Source: Mytilus edulis (Eukaryota > Mollusca > Bivalvia > Mytilida > Mytilidae). Taken from it: DNA of 64,000 bases. Under the pieces are notes generated by a model. It ran no database searches. It saw nothing but the letters and a program-made list of their open reading frames with translations, and was not told the origin of the DNA. The stretch lies in assembly GCF_963676685.1 (NCBI RefSeq), contig NC_092344.1:50800830-50864829 (forward strand). The letters are read 5' to 3'. Made by a program: the position numbers and the translations under genes. Shown here one piece after another: positions 1-13,394 of the stretch (its first letter is position 1; every line of letters begins with the position of its first letter).

Positions 1-795
1 GAATTTTAAACCTGATGCTTTTTGTTATCTATTAATCATGCTTTTCTTTGTCTAATATGGTCTCCTTTTTATTTGTATTGTAGTCCTGTAATATTATGTT
101 GTCATTTCAATGTTATATTTAACTTTGCCATTAAAGTGCGAGGTTTGGCATGCCATAAAACCAGGTTCAACCCACCACTTTTATTCCCCTTTAAAAGTGT
201 CCTGTACCAAGTCAGGAAGATGGCCATTGTTATAATATTGTTCGTTTCTGTGTGTGTGTTGCATTTTAACGTTGAGTCGTTTGTGTTTTCTCTTATTTTT
301 TAGATACATTTGTAAGACGTGGCACGGTACTTGTCTATCCCAAATTCATGTATTTGGTTTTGATGTTATATTTGTTATTCTCGTGGTGTTTTGTCTATTG
401 CTTGGTCCGTTTCTGTGTGTGTTGCGTTTCGGTGTTGTGTCGTTGTTCTCCTCTTATATTTAATGCGTTTCCCTCGGTTTTAGTTTGTTACCCCGATTTT
501 GTTTTTTGTCCATGGATTTATGAGTTTTGAACAGCGGTATACTACTGTTGCCTTTATTCTTTGTTAGTCTTGTATTATTTTAATTTTAGTTTCTTGTGTA
601 CAATTTCGAAATTAGTATGGCGTTCATTATCACTGGACTAGTATATATTTGTTTAGGGGCCAGCTGAAGGACGCCTACGGGTGCGGGAATTTCTCGCTAC
701 ATTGAAGACCTGTTGGTGACCCTCTGCTGTTGTTTTTTATTTTTCGGGTTGTTGTCTCTTTGACACATTCCCCATTTCCATTCTCAATTTTATAA
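1..795 (+). repeat. Dispersed mussel-type repeat, two related units
   Basis: Non-coding, T-rich sequence. The first ~300 bases reappear, diverged, at about 53755-54130, including the shared phrase CCTGTACCAAGTCAGGAA. The stretch at about 400-540 reappears reversed at about 46240-46390. The end (GTTGTCTCTTTGACACATTC, about 752-771) is a tail also seen near 6210-6245 and 57695-57740. I see no intact protein, no long terminal repeats and no clear inverted ends, so the element class (SINE, LINE tail or DNA element) is undecided. Confidence 0.6.
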
Positions 796-1328
796 CACAC
801 AGAGAGCATGTGATCTCCCTCTGCTAACTGATCAAATAGATCAAACCATGTGATTGTCTAACTTCACACAGGAGTATGAGTATGCAGTCAACATATATTT
901 CAGATATAGCATGCAGAATAATGTGCAACTGTTATTTCAATTTTTATAAATATTTCATAAAAAAGGTTGATTTGCACTTAATTTAATTACAATGTTTTAT
1001 TATTAGACCTCCCATTCTAGGTTATTTTAGTTACAAGCACTTTGCAAATAGGTTGACGATCGGAAATCATTATTTTGAAGTACACTTATCTTTGAAGTCA
1101 CAAGTAGAACGGAGAAAATTCTTTAAATAAATTAAAGCGAAAAATTAATTTAACAGAAGCTTTGATTTTTTTCTTGTTTTGACATTTTTTGAAACAGTTA
1201 TTTTCTGTAAAATGTAAAAACCCATTTCAGTTAACATCTAAAATACGTGCTTTAATAGATTGTTGTATGCGGAATGCGGTAAATCTATTTTTACATAAAA
1301 CGTTTAAAAAAAAATACACATATTAAAT

Positions 1329-1334
1329 TTTATT
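1329..1334 (-). promoter_or_regulatory. Polyadenylation signal of the PPxY membrane-protein gene
   Basis: AATAAA on the minus strand, about 40 bases beyond the TGA stop of the last exon (1374-1627). Position and sequence fit a standard animal poly(A) signal. Confidence 0.5.
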
Positions 1335-1373
1335 ATTCGAATGATGATAGTATTACATTTGCTAGTTTAATTT

Positions 1374-1627
1374 TCAGCCGGAGTACGGTGGTGGATCGGA
1401 TGTCCTCTTGTATCTTTCACTATTAGGCAAAGGTGTACAAGGCATTACAGGAGGAGGATGTCTTTCATACCTAGCAGGTCTTGTTGTATGTGAACTGGAA
1501 GAAACCAACTGTCTGCTGAACAGATTCGATGACTGATTTTGTTTGGTGTCATATGGGTCATCATCATACGGTATATATGGTGGAGGATCGACTGGACACA
1601 TTCTCGAAGAATGCATTGATGGAGCTG
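1374..1627 (-). CDS. Last exon: cytoplasmic tail with two PPPY motifs
   Basis: An 84-residue reading frame closes at TGA (1374-1376) after an acceptor ATTGTAG at 1628. The donor of the preceding exon (2523) leaves one base, and this exon supplies the two that complete a Thr codon, so the phases agree. The tail is rich in Pro, Ser, Tyr and Asp and holds DPPPYIPY near its start and DPPPYSG as its last residues. PPxY motifs are established ligands of WW domains such as those of NEDD4-family ubiquitin ligases, so regulation by ubiquitination is a reasonable inference. I do not recognise the protein. Confidence 0.75.
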
Positions 1628-2522
1628 CTACAATAAAGAAGAATTACATAATGTTATTTATGATTAATTTCAAGATATTTCACTGATGTCATATTTTGAT
1701 AGAGAAGCCTGTTTCATGTGTTTGTGTAAATTCATGGTTATTAATGACCATTAACATTTAGAATATAAAGATATGACAACTGGTACATACGTAAAATCAA
1801 CAACTGGCTAAAAATAAATAATATTTTATTGTTCTGACTGTTTTGCAAGTGATCCAATTAATTTTCTTAGACACGACAGTCACTGCTACTCGTACTTTTA
1901 ATTCCCAATGTAAAAGATATAGAGATATAAGTTGATTTAAACAATAAAGTATTTCATTTCGAGGAAACAGATCATTGACTCAGAGGTCAAACCGTCATAT
2001 CAACAATTCAAATACATGTACACTTACAAACAGTTACTGCAGCAGACGAGGGTTATTGTCCTTTACTATATTTAGCGCGCTCTTATATTGGAAGCCGAGT
2101 TTTCTTTTATTGTCACACAAGATATCAAATAGTATATTTTTCATCTGTTTTCCCTAAATGTGTTCGTATTTTATAAAATTTTAAAAATCACTAATTCTTA
2201 ATTGTAAATATTTGTAAATATGCCTTGGGTCTGGAGGCATTAATATGAGCTCGCTGAAGTACGTCCATTATTCATTTTTCATTGTTCGAAATTCAAAAAT
2301 ATATATTCACTATTCAACGTTTTTTTTACTGTTGTTATTGCTAGAATAGGAATTATTTTAAGGTTATCGTTAATCCTTTCATAACTTTCGGTTATTAATG
2401 CTAATGTATTTGTATTTGGAAATGGGTGTCACATTTATGTGTTTGCATTATCATTGTATTTTTAAATTGTTTGTATCTGCTATTCTGTTCATGATAAGAA
2501 GCTCTTCATGATAGGAACATAC
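1628..2522 (-). other. Intron of the membrane-protein gene
   Basis: AT-rich sequence between two phase-matched splice sites: donor GTATGT just after 2523 and acceptor ATTGTAG at 1628, in minus-strand order. I see no other gene, repeat or RNA in it. Confidence 0.65.
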
Positions 2523-2698
2523 TCGGAATGACACGACTTGGAGGTACTGTGTGACGAGTTAAACCTACGACCGATATTCGTTGTGGTTTTACAGTTCTCT
2601 TTGGTTTTGTACAACATTCATGGAAACAAAGTAACACCACTACGAGAACTATGATAAATCCAACCACACCGGCAGCAACAATGGCACCAACACTGACT
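2523..2698 (-). CDS. Exon encoding a single transmembrane segment
   Basis: Acceptor CCTTTCAG precedes 2698 and donor GTATGT follows 2523. The exon enters in phase 2 and leaves in phase 1, matching both neighbours. It encodes about 59 residues: a ~24-residue hydrophobic span (VGAIVAAGVVGFIIVLVVVL), then Cys-rich and basic residues (HECCTKPKRTVKPQ). That is a stop-transfer arrangement placing the C-terminus in the cytoplasm. The two adjacent Cys beside the membrane could be palmitoylated (inference). Confidence 0.8.
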
Positions 2699-3575
2699 CT
2701 GAAAGGAAAACATTGCTACTCAATGTTAATTTTTTGTCATAATACAGTTAAAAATATCACATTCGGAAAAACAAAAAATAACCTCTTCCCTAAGAAAAAG
2801 AGAGCCCTATTATAAAAATCATCGTTGTAATTTAAACACAAATTGTATTGCCAGATAGACACAATACAACATAACGCATAAATGATATTGGAAAATATGG
2901 GATGCTTGCTTTTGAATTTAAACAACGTATTTATGAAAACTTTAAACAAAAGCATTCGCATAACACAACAAACTGTTACGGTATTCATTAAATATATGAT
3001 GACCGTTGTAGTTAACCCTTTGTAAATACAGCTGTTTATCAAACCACGCCTCTTTTTTGGGATATATATATAGTATTCATAGATAATTTGATTTTGATAT
3101 ACTGGTTCCCAGATATGATCTCTATGTTTTATCTCATAGAGACATAACTTGGGACTTTTACCAGTATAAAAAAAAATAATATTGAGGCGAAAAATGAATT
3201 CTGAAGTAGGCAAACAGTAAAGGTGGGGGTAGTACATAATTTTGATATAAGTTTAAAATATGCCGCACAGCCCTGTGCTTTGACCTTTGGATAGAATAGT
3301 AGTGCATATCAACTTTTCATTCTAGGATATGATTTTTCACAAAATTAAAAGTGTTGCTATTTTAGCCGCAAAGGTGAAATTGCATTGTCTTCATTTACAG
3401 AAATGCAACCTATAATGGTAACAGTAATGAATATATTATAGATATCTGAATCACAGGCACTTGTTTCTTTTAATTTAAAGATCGACAATCAATGTATATT
3501 ATAAGTACAGTGATAGTCGACCTTTCAATTGATAGATGGCCTGTGAATGTTAATATGTAGTTTAATTCTTCTTAC

Positions 3576-3625
3576 CTCCCATCATCATCATCCTTATTAC
3601 TATTATCACCAAGAACAACGTGTAT
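3576..3625 (-). CDS. Short juxtamembrane exon, Asp-rich
   Basis: A 50-base exon between acceptor TTTTCACAG and donor GTAAGAAG. It encodes IHVVLGDNSNKDDDDGR when joined to the transmembrane exon; the AG left at its 3' end plus A from the next exon makes Arg. It is an acidic extracellular stalk just before the membrane. It starts in phase 0, so the preceding exon must end in phase 0. I found no such exon between here and 13753, so either that exon was missed or the gene has an exon I cannot recognise. Confidence 0.65.
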
Positions 3626-6600
3626 CTGTGAAAATACTGTTTTGAAAAATGGATTTATTAACATTATTAACATATAATATTATGATATTACTTGATTTAT
3701 TTCACTTGACTGGGCGGGTTTAACCGGTTTGCTTATTTAAGACCAGTCCATCTATAGACACGTATTACGGGATAAACTCAACCATGAAGTGTTCAGTTAT
3801 TCGCCCCATTTTATACACTCAATTCATTAGTATATCCGTTAATGACACTGATAGGTGATTAGAAATCAGTTATAATTATAACGGCCATCATCCTTATGAC
3901 ACACATCTACAATTAGACTGTCCTTATGCTCCGCCCGATCAGTTGAAATAGCATTTGTGATACTACATGTGATTGTTTTTAAAGAGGTATCTATTGTGTC
4001 GGTGAATTATTAATTATAAAAACGCATATAAATTATAGCGTCTCCACCCAAGCAATGTAACACCAGATCAAAAGAAAAATGAGTTTGACTGTCTGAAATT
4101 GTTCAATTCACTTTGCTACTTTAGCTCATCCCTTTCAAGCACACCTCATAATACTATAAAACTTAAGTCATTTGATGGTACTGTTTTGGTTGTTTAAGTT
4201 TGTGTTTTTGGTTCATATATAAATTCGTATTTACATCCCAACATAAACCTAACTACAGCATAAAATTATATCGTTTGTTTTCGTTTGTTATTATCACAGT
4301 GCTAAAGCTATGGTTTAAACTGACTGAGTCACAGATAACCAGGAAGTTTATTCAAGAAATCCATGGTAATCAATCCATGTTACCTATTCTTACAACGGAC
4401 TCTATGAGTTTTACTGTGCGTATTGCTGTGTGTTTGTTTATTCTACATTGAATAGAGGTATTATTAGACCTTTTCAACAACTCTCGGCACCTACAGTTGA
4501 GAACGACTACGACAGGTAAAATGTGAGGGGTCGTCTCAAAACTTAAAAAAATTGAAATCATTATTGATTTTATTGCTTTCATTGACAATGATACAGCTTT
4601 CGTACAGAGTCCAAATAACATGGATTTTTTAAATTTATTATAAAGAAAATTATGGACTTTAAGTCACATTTCATCTTTTTAGACGTTGAGCTTCTAGCTG
4701 TCCTGGTGGAATTTGGGAAATGAAGTTGATATTTAATTAATCAATGTTTTATCATAAATATGTCTGTTGACAAGAGCGGCACGTGTTTCCACAATGTCTG
4801 TTAGTTTTGGCTTTGGGTGCCTCCATAATGTATATTTTCAATTCACCAATTTGGTGTTCCACTTGAATTCTGTATTCACCAATCACGCGATTAAATTTTC
4901 TGCTCTTTCTCTCAAATATTATGCTTTACGATTAATTTGAGGTGTTGTAAATGGTGTAACTAAAGAATGACGATTTGGATAAACGTTGTCTCTAAGGAGA
5001 ACTGGAAATGCAGCGGATCATTTCTCCCTATTTTGATCCAAAACCTCCCGTATGTATGTTCATAGATAAGATAAAAAAAAATCTAAAGTACGAAAAAAAT
5101 TGAAAATGGTACAAAACTTTGTTCCGGACATTGGATTTAGAGAAACAAATTCTGACCCGGTGAAAACAAAACAAAACACAGCAATGACAGTGTATAAATA
5201 AAATCAACGAAATTTAATCAACTTCTTGTAAGAAACCCAAAGGTCATTTTCAAGGACACAATGACGAAGGGACAAGGTATGTTATTTTCGGGACATCAGC
5301 CGTTGGTCTCCAAACCACTGATTAGCAATGTCCATTTTGATTTTGCAATGTCAACAATCACTATAGTAATAACTAACAACTTGAAATATAAATTCCATAC
5401 GCAGGTATGTAAAAAAATGCACTGCTTAGATCATTTTTTTGATGTTGTAACATTAAAACGAGAGGTCAACTATATATTTTTTTCAAAATTCATCTTGAAA
5501 AACATCAACAGTAGAGAAGTCCGCCATTGATAAAAAAAAAAAAAAAAATAGATGTGTCGTGATATTTTCCTTCAAAATCAATATGTGATTATCCCTCTAG
5601 AAATTGAATATGTACATCAACTAAGACGAAGATCGGTAGAAAAATACCAATTTGGTCGTGTTCACAAGTGCGTTACGGACGTACGGACAGTCCAGTAAGT
5701 ATTTTTCATAAATGGAAAATTTCATAAAAGCTTTTACACCAACAAATGAATCGTTATTTACATGCGGCAAATATTTGATAAAATACTCGCTTAATCATCA
5801 AATTGAAGAGAAAGCGGATCAGGATGCAGAATGGTTGCTGTATTTGTTTTAATCAATTCAACATAAAATGTCGTGTAAATACATACAAAATAAGAATATA
5901 ATTTTTATGACAGAGACATATATTTATTTATTTATTTGGTTGATATATATTCTGAAGCTATATAGTCAAGACAGTATATAACCGACAATCCTTCAAATAT
6001 ATTACGTATTGATAATCATGATGGTTTTTGTCTTTGAGACGACCCATCCATTTTACCTGTAAACTGTAGGTGTCATTAGTCGGTGTCGAGAGATGTTGAA
6101 AAGGTCTATTAGGGGGAGATCGATATCTCACAAAATATGTTTTGGTCCACTGTATTTTTGCACGTTTCGAAGTCCGCAACATCTGTTGTTTTTGACTCTT
6201 TGGTTGTGTTGTTGTCTCTTTGAAACATTCACCATTTCCATTCTCAATACAATTGTTTTGGCAGAAATTATTAAACTATTATAAAAACTTGAATCATAAA
6301 CATATAAACATATCTGAGTAAACTGTTGAAAACCAAACAAAGGGGGATCGAAAAAAAATCTTGGTTCTCATTAATAAGTATTAAATGAAAACTTCCTTTC
6401 TAAACGTATTTGATTATCTTTGAATCTAAAGATGTCTACTCTAAGAAACGTATTGTTACTACAAAAAAGGATGACGTTCTTATTGGAACTCAGCTTCGTT
6501 ATAAGCACGTCTTGGGGGACTATTTTGATATTCTTGCTGTTGACGTCAACTAAATACATTAAAAACAAAATTGCTATCATTTTATGTGTAACAGCGTACA

Positions 6601-8058
6601 AGATTGTTTCCTTCGAGAAGGATAGCATTGTAATATTTACAGGACATTAAAAATAAAAAAAATAGGGCTGGTGAAAGAGGTTAATATTCAATATCATGTA
6701 ACATCATGATCAGGCACGACCAAATAAAACGGCAATTTCTTTACTAACCGGGCATCTAGAATTATGCGGAGAATATTTTTTGAAAGTTGTCCAATTCCGA
6801 TGAAATATTTATATTTTAGAATATTATATACTTATAGAAAATAATGGTATAAGTGTACCCGATGATAAAACTTATTTTACAACAATTGCATTTTTTCAAA
6901 ATTTTCAAAATAGTTTTAGTCTGTATGTCTACTGCTGAAGTATATGATAAAGCCTAATAATTATTATGAAAGTTAAACAAACAGGTGTGCAAAATCCCAT
7001 TATTTAGTTATTAATAACTAGCAGAGAAAAGAAATAAAATTATCGCCATCGGGCTGATATCATCACCTAGGGCTGATAAGGGGTTTGATATGAACAGTGC
7101 CATGTTATAATCTATATATATAATCGCACATTACGTTCTTTTACATTGTATATTATATCACTCACATATTTCTTAAATATTAATGTGTTTATTGTTTCAA
7201 ATTCATTCAGAAATATATATATGGTCTCTTTACAGACTTTTCCACTTTTCTCTGGAAGGATGTTTTAGACATTCTATTGATTTTTCCCCCTTTTCTCTCT
7301 TTTTAAGCTAGTTATTGATAATTGAATGATGGAATGATGCACAGTTGTTTGTTTAACTTTCATAATAATTAGGCTCTATTAATTCATTTCATGTAAACTC
7401 TCTCTCCACAAAAGCTGACCGCCACGAAATAGCAGACAATGTCGAAAGTGGTGTCGTTAAACACCAATCAATCAAGCAAGAAAACAAGAAAACAAGAAAG
7501 CATTTGTGAACATCTTTCTTTTAGTGTTTACTTTTGCAATCAGGATTCACTTACACAATAATTTTATCTCAAATTATAATAAAACAAATATCGTTTCAAT
7601 AATGAAAGTTGAATTGGTTCATTTCAAGAATCTTTTATATACAGACATTGAAAGTTTGACCAGTAATGAAAATAACTCACCTGTTGTAAGAAAAACTAGA
7701 ATTCGAACAAAACATTTATTGCATTCAATGGCCATTCTATATGAACACATGCCAAGTAAGTAAGAAACTATATATATATTTAAAATATTTTCATTTACAA
7801 CTAACGGAGCGTTTGGTAGTATTGTTTAAAATGCATTGTTTTAGATTAACACAAACAAAATATAATACAATTTAAGGACAATTTTAATGGTTCACTTCCC
7901 TAACAAAAGTAATATTGTTTTGCGTCGAGCCTCTGGTTTGTTGACATTATTAAGCCAGGCTAATCTTTCTTAGGCAGGAAATTTGATTAGTTCCTTGCTG
8001 GATGTGATTTTCTCTTTAATTACTATTAAATGACGCTTTGTTTTTAGGTTGTACTAAC
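3626..8058. other. Non-coding stretch with repeat scraps
   Basis: AT-rich DNA with many stops in all frames and no exon I can defend. A fragment at about 4385-4460 resembles part of the repeat at 57340-57480 (shared GTATTGCTGTGT). The stretch at about 6195-6245 is a copy of the GTTGTCTCTTTGAAACATTC tail. The rest shows only homopolymers and AT runs. Confidence 0.5.
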
Positions 8059-8630
8059 TGTTATGCTATTGTAATTATTATATTTATTTATGTTGGCCTA
8101 ATTTGTGTTGAGTGACCTGATAGTTGTTCAAAATAATCTTCATGTAGAAATCACTGGAACAATCACAGATACTGATGGAATGATTGGAACTTTCCATTTG
8201 ACTTACATAACGATTCTAGAATGATTCTAATAAAAGATGCGTTATTTAAACTTCTACATTTTTCCAAAAACTTTCGTTGTAGTTTACTAATAGGTCATTC
8301 CTTTTCCACAGTGTTCTAGAAATTTCCGTGACAACTATATATATATACACAGACACTAAAGTTAAACTTTCAGACTTAAACATCGATAGACATTAGTATT
8401 CACAGCATTTGGATTGACACTTTTATTCTACAACAAACAACATCATACTAGAGTGTGACCTCAGTAGTGGACGAAATATTCAGATTGGATTCCGAGAAGA
8501 TTTCCGGATACAGATAAAGATAAAAGATTGGACTCATATTTTAACAGTTACAATGTAAGTTGTCAGTAATATTTGTGTAATACTTCTTGTAAACTTTTGT
8601 ACAATAAATATTGTTAAATTTGCCATAACA
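8059..8630 (+). mobile_element. Solo LTR of the Gmr1-like Ty3 family
   Basis: The 572 bases align along their whole length with the 604-bp LTR at 31234-31837, at visibly lower identity with small indels. It begins TGTTATG and ends ATAACA like the intact copy, with TAAC directly on both sides (8055-8058 and 8631-8634), a 4-bp target duplication. A TATA stretch (near 8335-8346) and an AATAAA (near 8603) are in the expected places. No gag or pol sequence is nearby, so LTR-LTR recombination of an older insertion is the simplest reading. Confidence 0.85.
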
Positions 8631-8700
8631 TAACAAGTCTCATGTTTACCCCTACAATATGCTAGATGTATCTGTCCAGAGATATGTAGTACATTAAATT

Positions 8701-9532
8701 GTAGGCACTGGCTACGGTTACAGGGAAATGTAACAACAATAAAAAAAAATATTGTTACATTGGAGACTAATTGCCGGAATACAGTGTTGGGTAACGAACC
8801 GATTAATTACGAATTTAACAATAATATTTTTGTCTACAGTTACATTGCGTTATTGTAACATTAAGCCACTGCAATGTACGCTTAGATTTATCATTCGTCA
8901 GTACAAGAACGAAATAACGATCACAAAATATCTTGGATCTGCAAAAATGAAAACACTACCAGTTTTAACCCGTCGGCAAATGTTAACATCAATTGTATTT
9001 TAAAGTTTCTAATCTGTGTCTTTGAGTTAGCTTTTCAGTGGAGGTGAACATATAAATCAATAATTGACGTCAATAAAATCATATTAAAAGACAACATGAC
9101 ACAACTTTGCATGCTTCAATCAAAAAGATTGGACGAGAATATAAACATCGCAAGAATAAAACAACATATTTTTTTTTACCTGAAGCATGACAGACATTAA
9201 AAGTTTCTTTTATGTAAACATGGTTAGTGCAGAATAAGATTGTACAGTATGCAATACAGACATGCACATTGATGCATCACTCGTTTGTGGTGGATACGTA
9301 GAGTAATTTCACCAAAAAATCAACAAACTGCAGGATTTGTAGAAACTGTCATTATAAATAAAAATTGTATGCAATATTCATGATATTGTATAATTCAAAA
9401 AACAGTTTTCAAGTTTTATTTTTGATACATATTACAGCTCCCCAACCCTGTATTCCGGCAATTAGTCTCCAATGTAACTTTTTTTTTTTTATATAATTGT
9501 TACATTTCCCTGTAACCGTAGCCAGTGCCTAC
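8701..9532. mobile_element. MITE-like DNA element with ~95-bp inverted ends
   Basis: The left end GTAGGCACTGGCTACGGTTA is repeated in reverse complement at the right end. Similarity continues inward for about 95 bases, including TTGGAGACTAATTGCCGGAA and a poly(A)/poly(T) tract. ATT flanks both ends, which may be a 3-bp target duplication. There is no transposase frame, so it is non-autonomous. It starts only 70 bases after the solo LTR. Confidence 0.75.
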
Positions 9533-12186
9533 ATTGATTGTCTCTTGTTTGTCCAAATTTTATTTAATAATATTCCACAAAGGTATTGATGCATTATTGT
9601 AATCACAATTTTAAGTTCGATTAACATTTCAGCTCCTTTGTTTTAACGGGGGTGATCTGAGCTGGATCAACCTAACCAGATCACCCCAGCTTGAGTTTCT
9701 TTGTTTTGCATGCTTTTTATGTGGGTATACATCAGACAGGAAATTAAAAATGATCAGTGAGTGTTCTAAGAGCGCAGAAAGCTATGAAAAATCGTAACCA
9801 GTCAGAAGCATGACAATGATAAAAAAAACTTTACCTCAATAGAAATAAATATAATGACTCAGACCATAACGAATTAAGCGGTGGCTGAAAGAGGGTTAAA
9901 TGTCACAATAAGATGATATCCTGTAAAGGGTTCTTTATTAGGTTATAATGGAATCAGTTTAATACTTTGGAATCCAAGATTATATGGTATTTACACACTT
10001 TGACGACAACAAACGAAACAAGCGGCAATTCCAATGTATAAACGCAAGCAGGTTTTACACTACTTTCATGATGCAAATTATGGCGATCACGCCTGTACCA
10101 AGTCAGGAATATGACAGTTGTTATCCATTTGTTTGATGTGTTTGGACTTTTGATTTTGCCTTTTGATTTTGGACTTTCCTTTTTGAATTTTCCTCGGAGT
10201 TCAGTATTTTTGTGTTTTTACTTTTTAAGTATGCATAATACTCTACAGAAAATACGCAAGTCTTAATATTGGCCGGTTTAAAATACAACTCTAGAGCATT
10301 CATCGCTGGTTGCGATAAGTGTGTTTTGACAAAAAACAAAAACGAACTTCCGGAAACAAATGGCAGTTGGTTTATCTTAGTTGCTTTGGATTACAGGGCT
10401 AAATAACTGAGTCCTTCTATATCCAAAAAAAAACGGAAGAAAATGCTGTTGTTAAAATAATTATAAAGGAGGTACTAGTTATACCTTGATTCAATGTCAT
10501 ACAAATTTAACCGACTGAAACAAACAGCTGCCATTCAATTACTGGCTGTTGGTTTGAGATTAACATATTACGAATTTTGATAGGGTTCAACATGTTTGTG
10601 AGCGTTTGTCGGTGCCTTCCTCGCTGGATTCCCTTTCCTACATTATAACGTCAACACGATAATGTCTAAAGTCTTAACAAGTATTTAAAGAATATTATAA
10701 ACATTCAACAAGAAAATATATTTATTATACTATGCAAGATAAATACAACGAATTTGCTATATTGAAATTATACAAAAAAGTAACAATAAGAAAAAAATCA
10801 AAGAATAAATGTTGATTATTGATAAAAGATTAAATAAAAAAATGAAAATTAAGAAGAAATGAGACCAGTTGAAAAACACAAAATTGTTACGGTAGGAAAC
10901 AATAAAAAAAAAACTGCACACAATGATCCTTTATTCTGTCTCAATGATATGACCAAATGAATTGGAAATTAGGTAGAATTTGGACGTACTGGTAAAGTCC
11001 TCCAAGTATCTGAAAAATATAAAAAAAAGTGTTAATTATGTGGATGCTGTAAAAGATTGAACTCCTGAAAGATTTTTGTGTATTTTCTAAATCAAGTAAT
11101 TTTGCTTTACTTAGTAGAATTTGCACGGCTGGTTTACGATACATACATGCCTGTTCGTCCTTCTAGCTCAAAATCAAAATGAAAACTAATTCGAGTCTTC
11201 CAAATATTCTTCCTGGTAATGTTATGGGATACCCTATCGGCATACTTTCTGTAATTTTGTACCGGTTAATTCCAACACAGGAATAAGAATTAATACCAGG
11301 ATCATCATTTGATTATAGACAATAAGACCAACACAGCATCGGTGAATTTACTCGTAATAGGACTGAAGCTCTTGCCGAAATATCTATTAAAAAATATTTA
11401 TGTCACATATAATCACATATAGTAACGGTCAACACGAGATCAGTTTAACAATTTAACAAGAGCTATTATAGAATCTTTAATTTTGTTTATATGATAAATG
11501 ATAAAACTATATAACCTTAAGAAATTTTTGCCGAAAAATCAAGTATGTTCAATAATGGCAAACAACACTTCCAAAAACACACGAACGAGCTCTAAATATG
11601 TACTCAAACTTAAAGTCATATAAAAACGAACTTCTTGAAATTTTAATGTTATCGAAATTAATTAACCAATGCATTCTTATATACTAAACTATGTCTTGCA
11701 TGCACGTTTTTTTTTAAATTTATTACACATCTATCACTAATTATCGAAACATTATATATCGCTCAGCGGTTGTTGATCGTAAATTCGTTTCGAGTTTGTT
11801 ATCGAAGTTTTCCGCTTCTTGATAACAATAAATTTAGAGCACGTAGAAAGCGCACAGATAAGTGAATTGAAAGAGCCATGGCATTTGTTTTTATAGTTCC
11901 CATGCGTTCCCATTTGTTTATTAAACTGTTCCTTGAAAGTTGTCAATTAGTTGTTGTAATATTTATTTTCTTTAAGCATCTGTTATTACTATTTACCTTT
12001 AAAAGCACTTAATTGTGTTTACATTCTGTTATCACGATTTTCCAATCGCACTTGCACTGTGCGGTGGTCGAAGTCAGTATAACGGAAGGTCTCGTAGTTA
12101 AGGTCTTGCATACGGAGAAATATTGGCGAGTTAGTGATGAAATACACTAGATAGAGACAAAATATAGGTTTAAGTTATTTCAAACT
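9533..12186. other. Non-coding stretch with minor repeats
   Basis: No gene found. A 10-bp perfect stem (GGGGTGATCT / AGATCACCCC) lies near 9650-9687. A repeat fragment at about 10085-10220 has a diverged relative at about 34425-34575. On the minus strand near 10990-11012 there is a good acceptor (TATTTTTCAG) and a GTACGT donor only ~20 bases apart; I could not link this possible micro-exon to any gene. Confidence 0.45.
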
Positions 12187-12470
12187 CGGTCGAGTATGGT
12201 TAAGACTAGGTCGAGTATGGTTAAGACTAGGTCGAGTATGGTTAAGACTAGGTCGAGTATGGTTAATACTAGGTCGAGTATGGTTCAGTCTAGATCGAGC
12301 ATGGTTCAGACTAGGTGGAGATGGTTCAGACGCGTATTAAATGGTGAAGTACTGGTCGAGTACAAATTCAGTCTGTTAAGTATGGTATAGACTACAGTCG
12401 AGTAATTTCAGACCAAATCTGACTGGTCAAGTAAAAATCAGTAGAGTCGAGTACAGATATAAGCCATTTC
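12187..12470 (+). repeat. Minisatellite, 21-bp unit
   Basis: Tandem copies of a 21-base unit, roughly GTCGAGTATGGTTAAGACTAG. They are near-perfect for the first five or six units and decay into irregular copies of GTCGAGTA and TTCAGAC towards 12470. The unit length is a multiple of three, so it makes an open frame reading MVKTRSS over and over. I regard that frame as a by-product of the repeat. Confidence 0.9.
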
Positions 12471-13394
12471 AGACTTTGACTGGTTTGTAGTGCTAGTTAG
12501 AAAAGTGTATTTGAAGATAAACAACAAGGACATCATGTGCCAAATATACGGCTTTTGGAGACGACCAAAACAGATATGTTGGTTTTGTTCTTACCGTTTA
12601 CAATATTTTGAAGTAAAATAAGTAAATTCGCAACAAAATCACCATCTATGAACTAAATTAAGCACTGGTGGGATTTTGAGAAAGCATGATACACACATTT
12701 AATACATTATGCACTTTTTTGTATAAAGATTTTATTTTAGAATTTTTCGCTTTCGGTATGATAAATTGGCTTTCTTACTCTTTTCATATGAGCAACACTT
12801 ATGGGTATTAATGTTTCGGAAAGCACATATAGCATGCTTTGTTATAAGTTTGATATCCTCATGCTCAACTGCAACAGACACTTCTTATCACTTCTGACGT
12901 AAGATCTTTTAACTTGATTGTAGTCTTGTTATGAATATATTAATTCTAGTGCATACAATGTGTGTAATGTACTAGTTGGTCTCTCATACATTCAATGAAA
13001 CGTATGACAACAATTTAATTCTACGCTTTGCTTAGTGTTTCCCGAAAAAAAACTTGCGCCTTCGATATCTTAGTATGCACGCGAAGTAAATCATTATTTT
13101 TTTATACAATAAGGGAAGAAGTCTTGATGCGATGGAATACCTTTACCTGGTTGTATTTGATTGTATATTTGAATTTATGGGAATATTTTGCATGTTTGGC
13201 ATCCTTCTTTTAATAAATATTAAACGACAGATGCATGAATAGAAAATATCTCTAAACGTATACCAAATATATAGGTTTGCCAAGACAGATCGATATAAAC
13301 CGAAGTTATGCTTAAACGTTTTGCTATTGCATACCAGTCTTTTTAGCGAGTATGTGCTCGATTAATTCAGGTTCTTTACTTTTATAGTTAAGAA
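12471..13394. other. Non-coding stretch
   Basis: AT-rich, no reading frame with a recognisable domain, no clear repeat structure. Confidence 0.4.

Noticed and set aside
2737-3237. Open frame of 166 codons, minus strand, as a gene
   Set aside because: Residue composition is that of AT-rich non-coding DNA (Ile, Tyr, Phe, Leu), with no domain. It lies between two phase-matched exons and so is intronic.
12196-12390. Short repetitive protein (MVKTRSS repeated)
   Set aside because: Produced by a 21-base minisatellite whose unit is a multiple of three; no start context, signal or conserved flank.
12187-12470. CRISPR array
   Set aside because: The repeats are head-to-tail without unique spacers and the setting is an animal genome.
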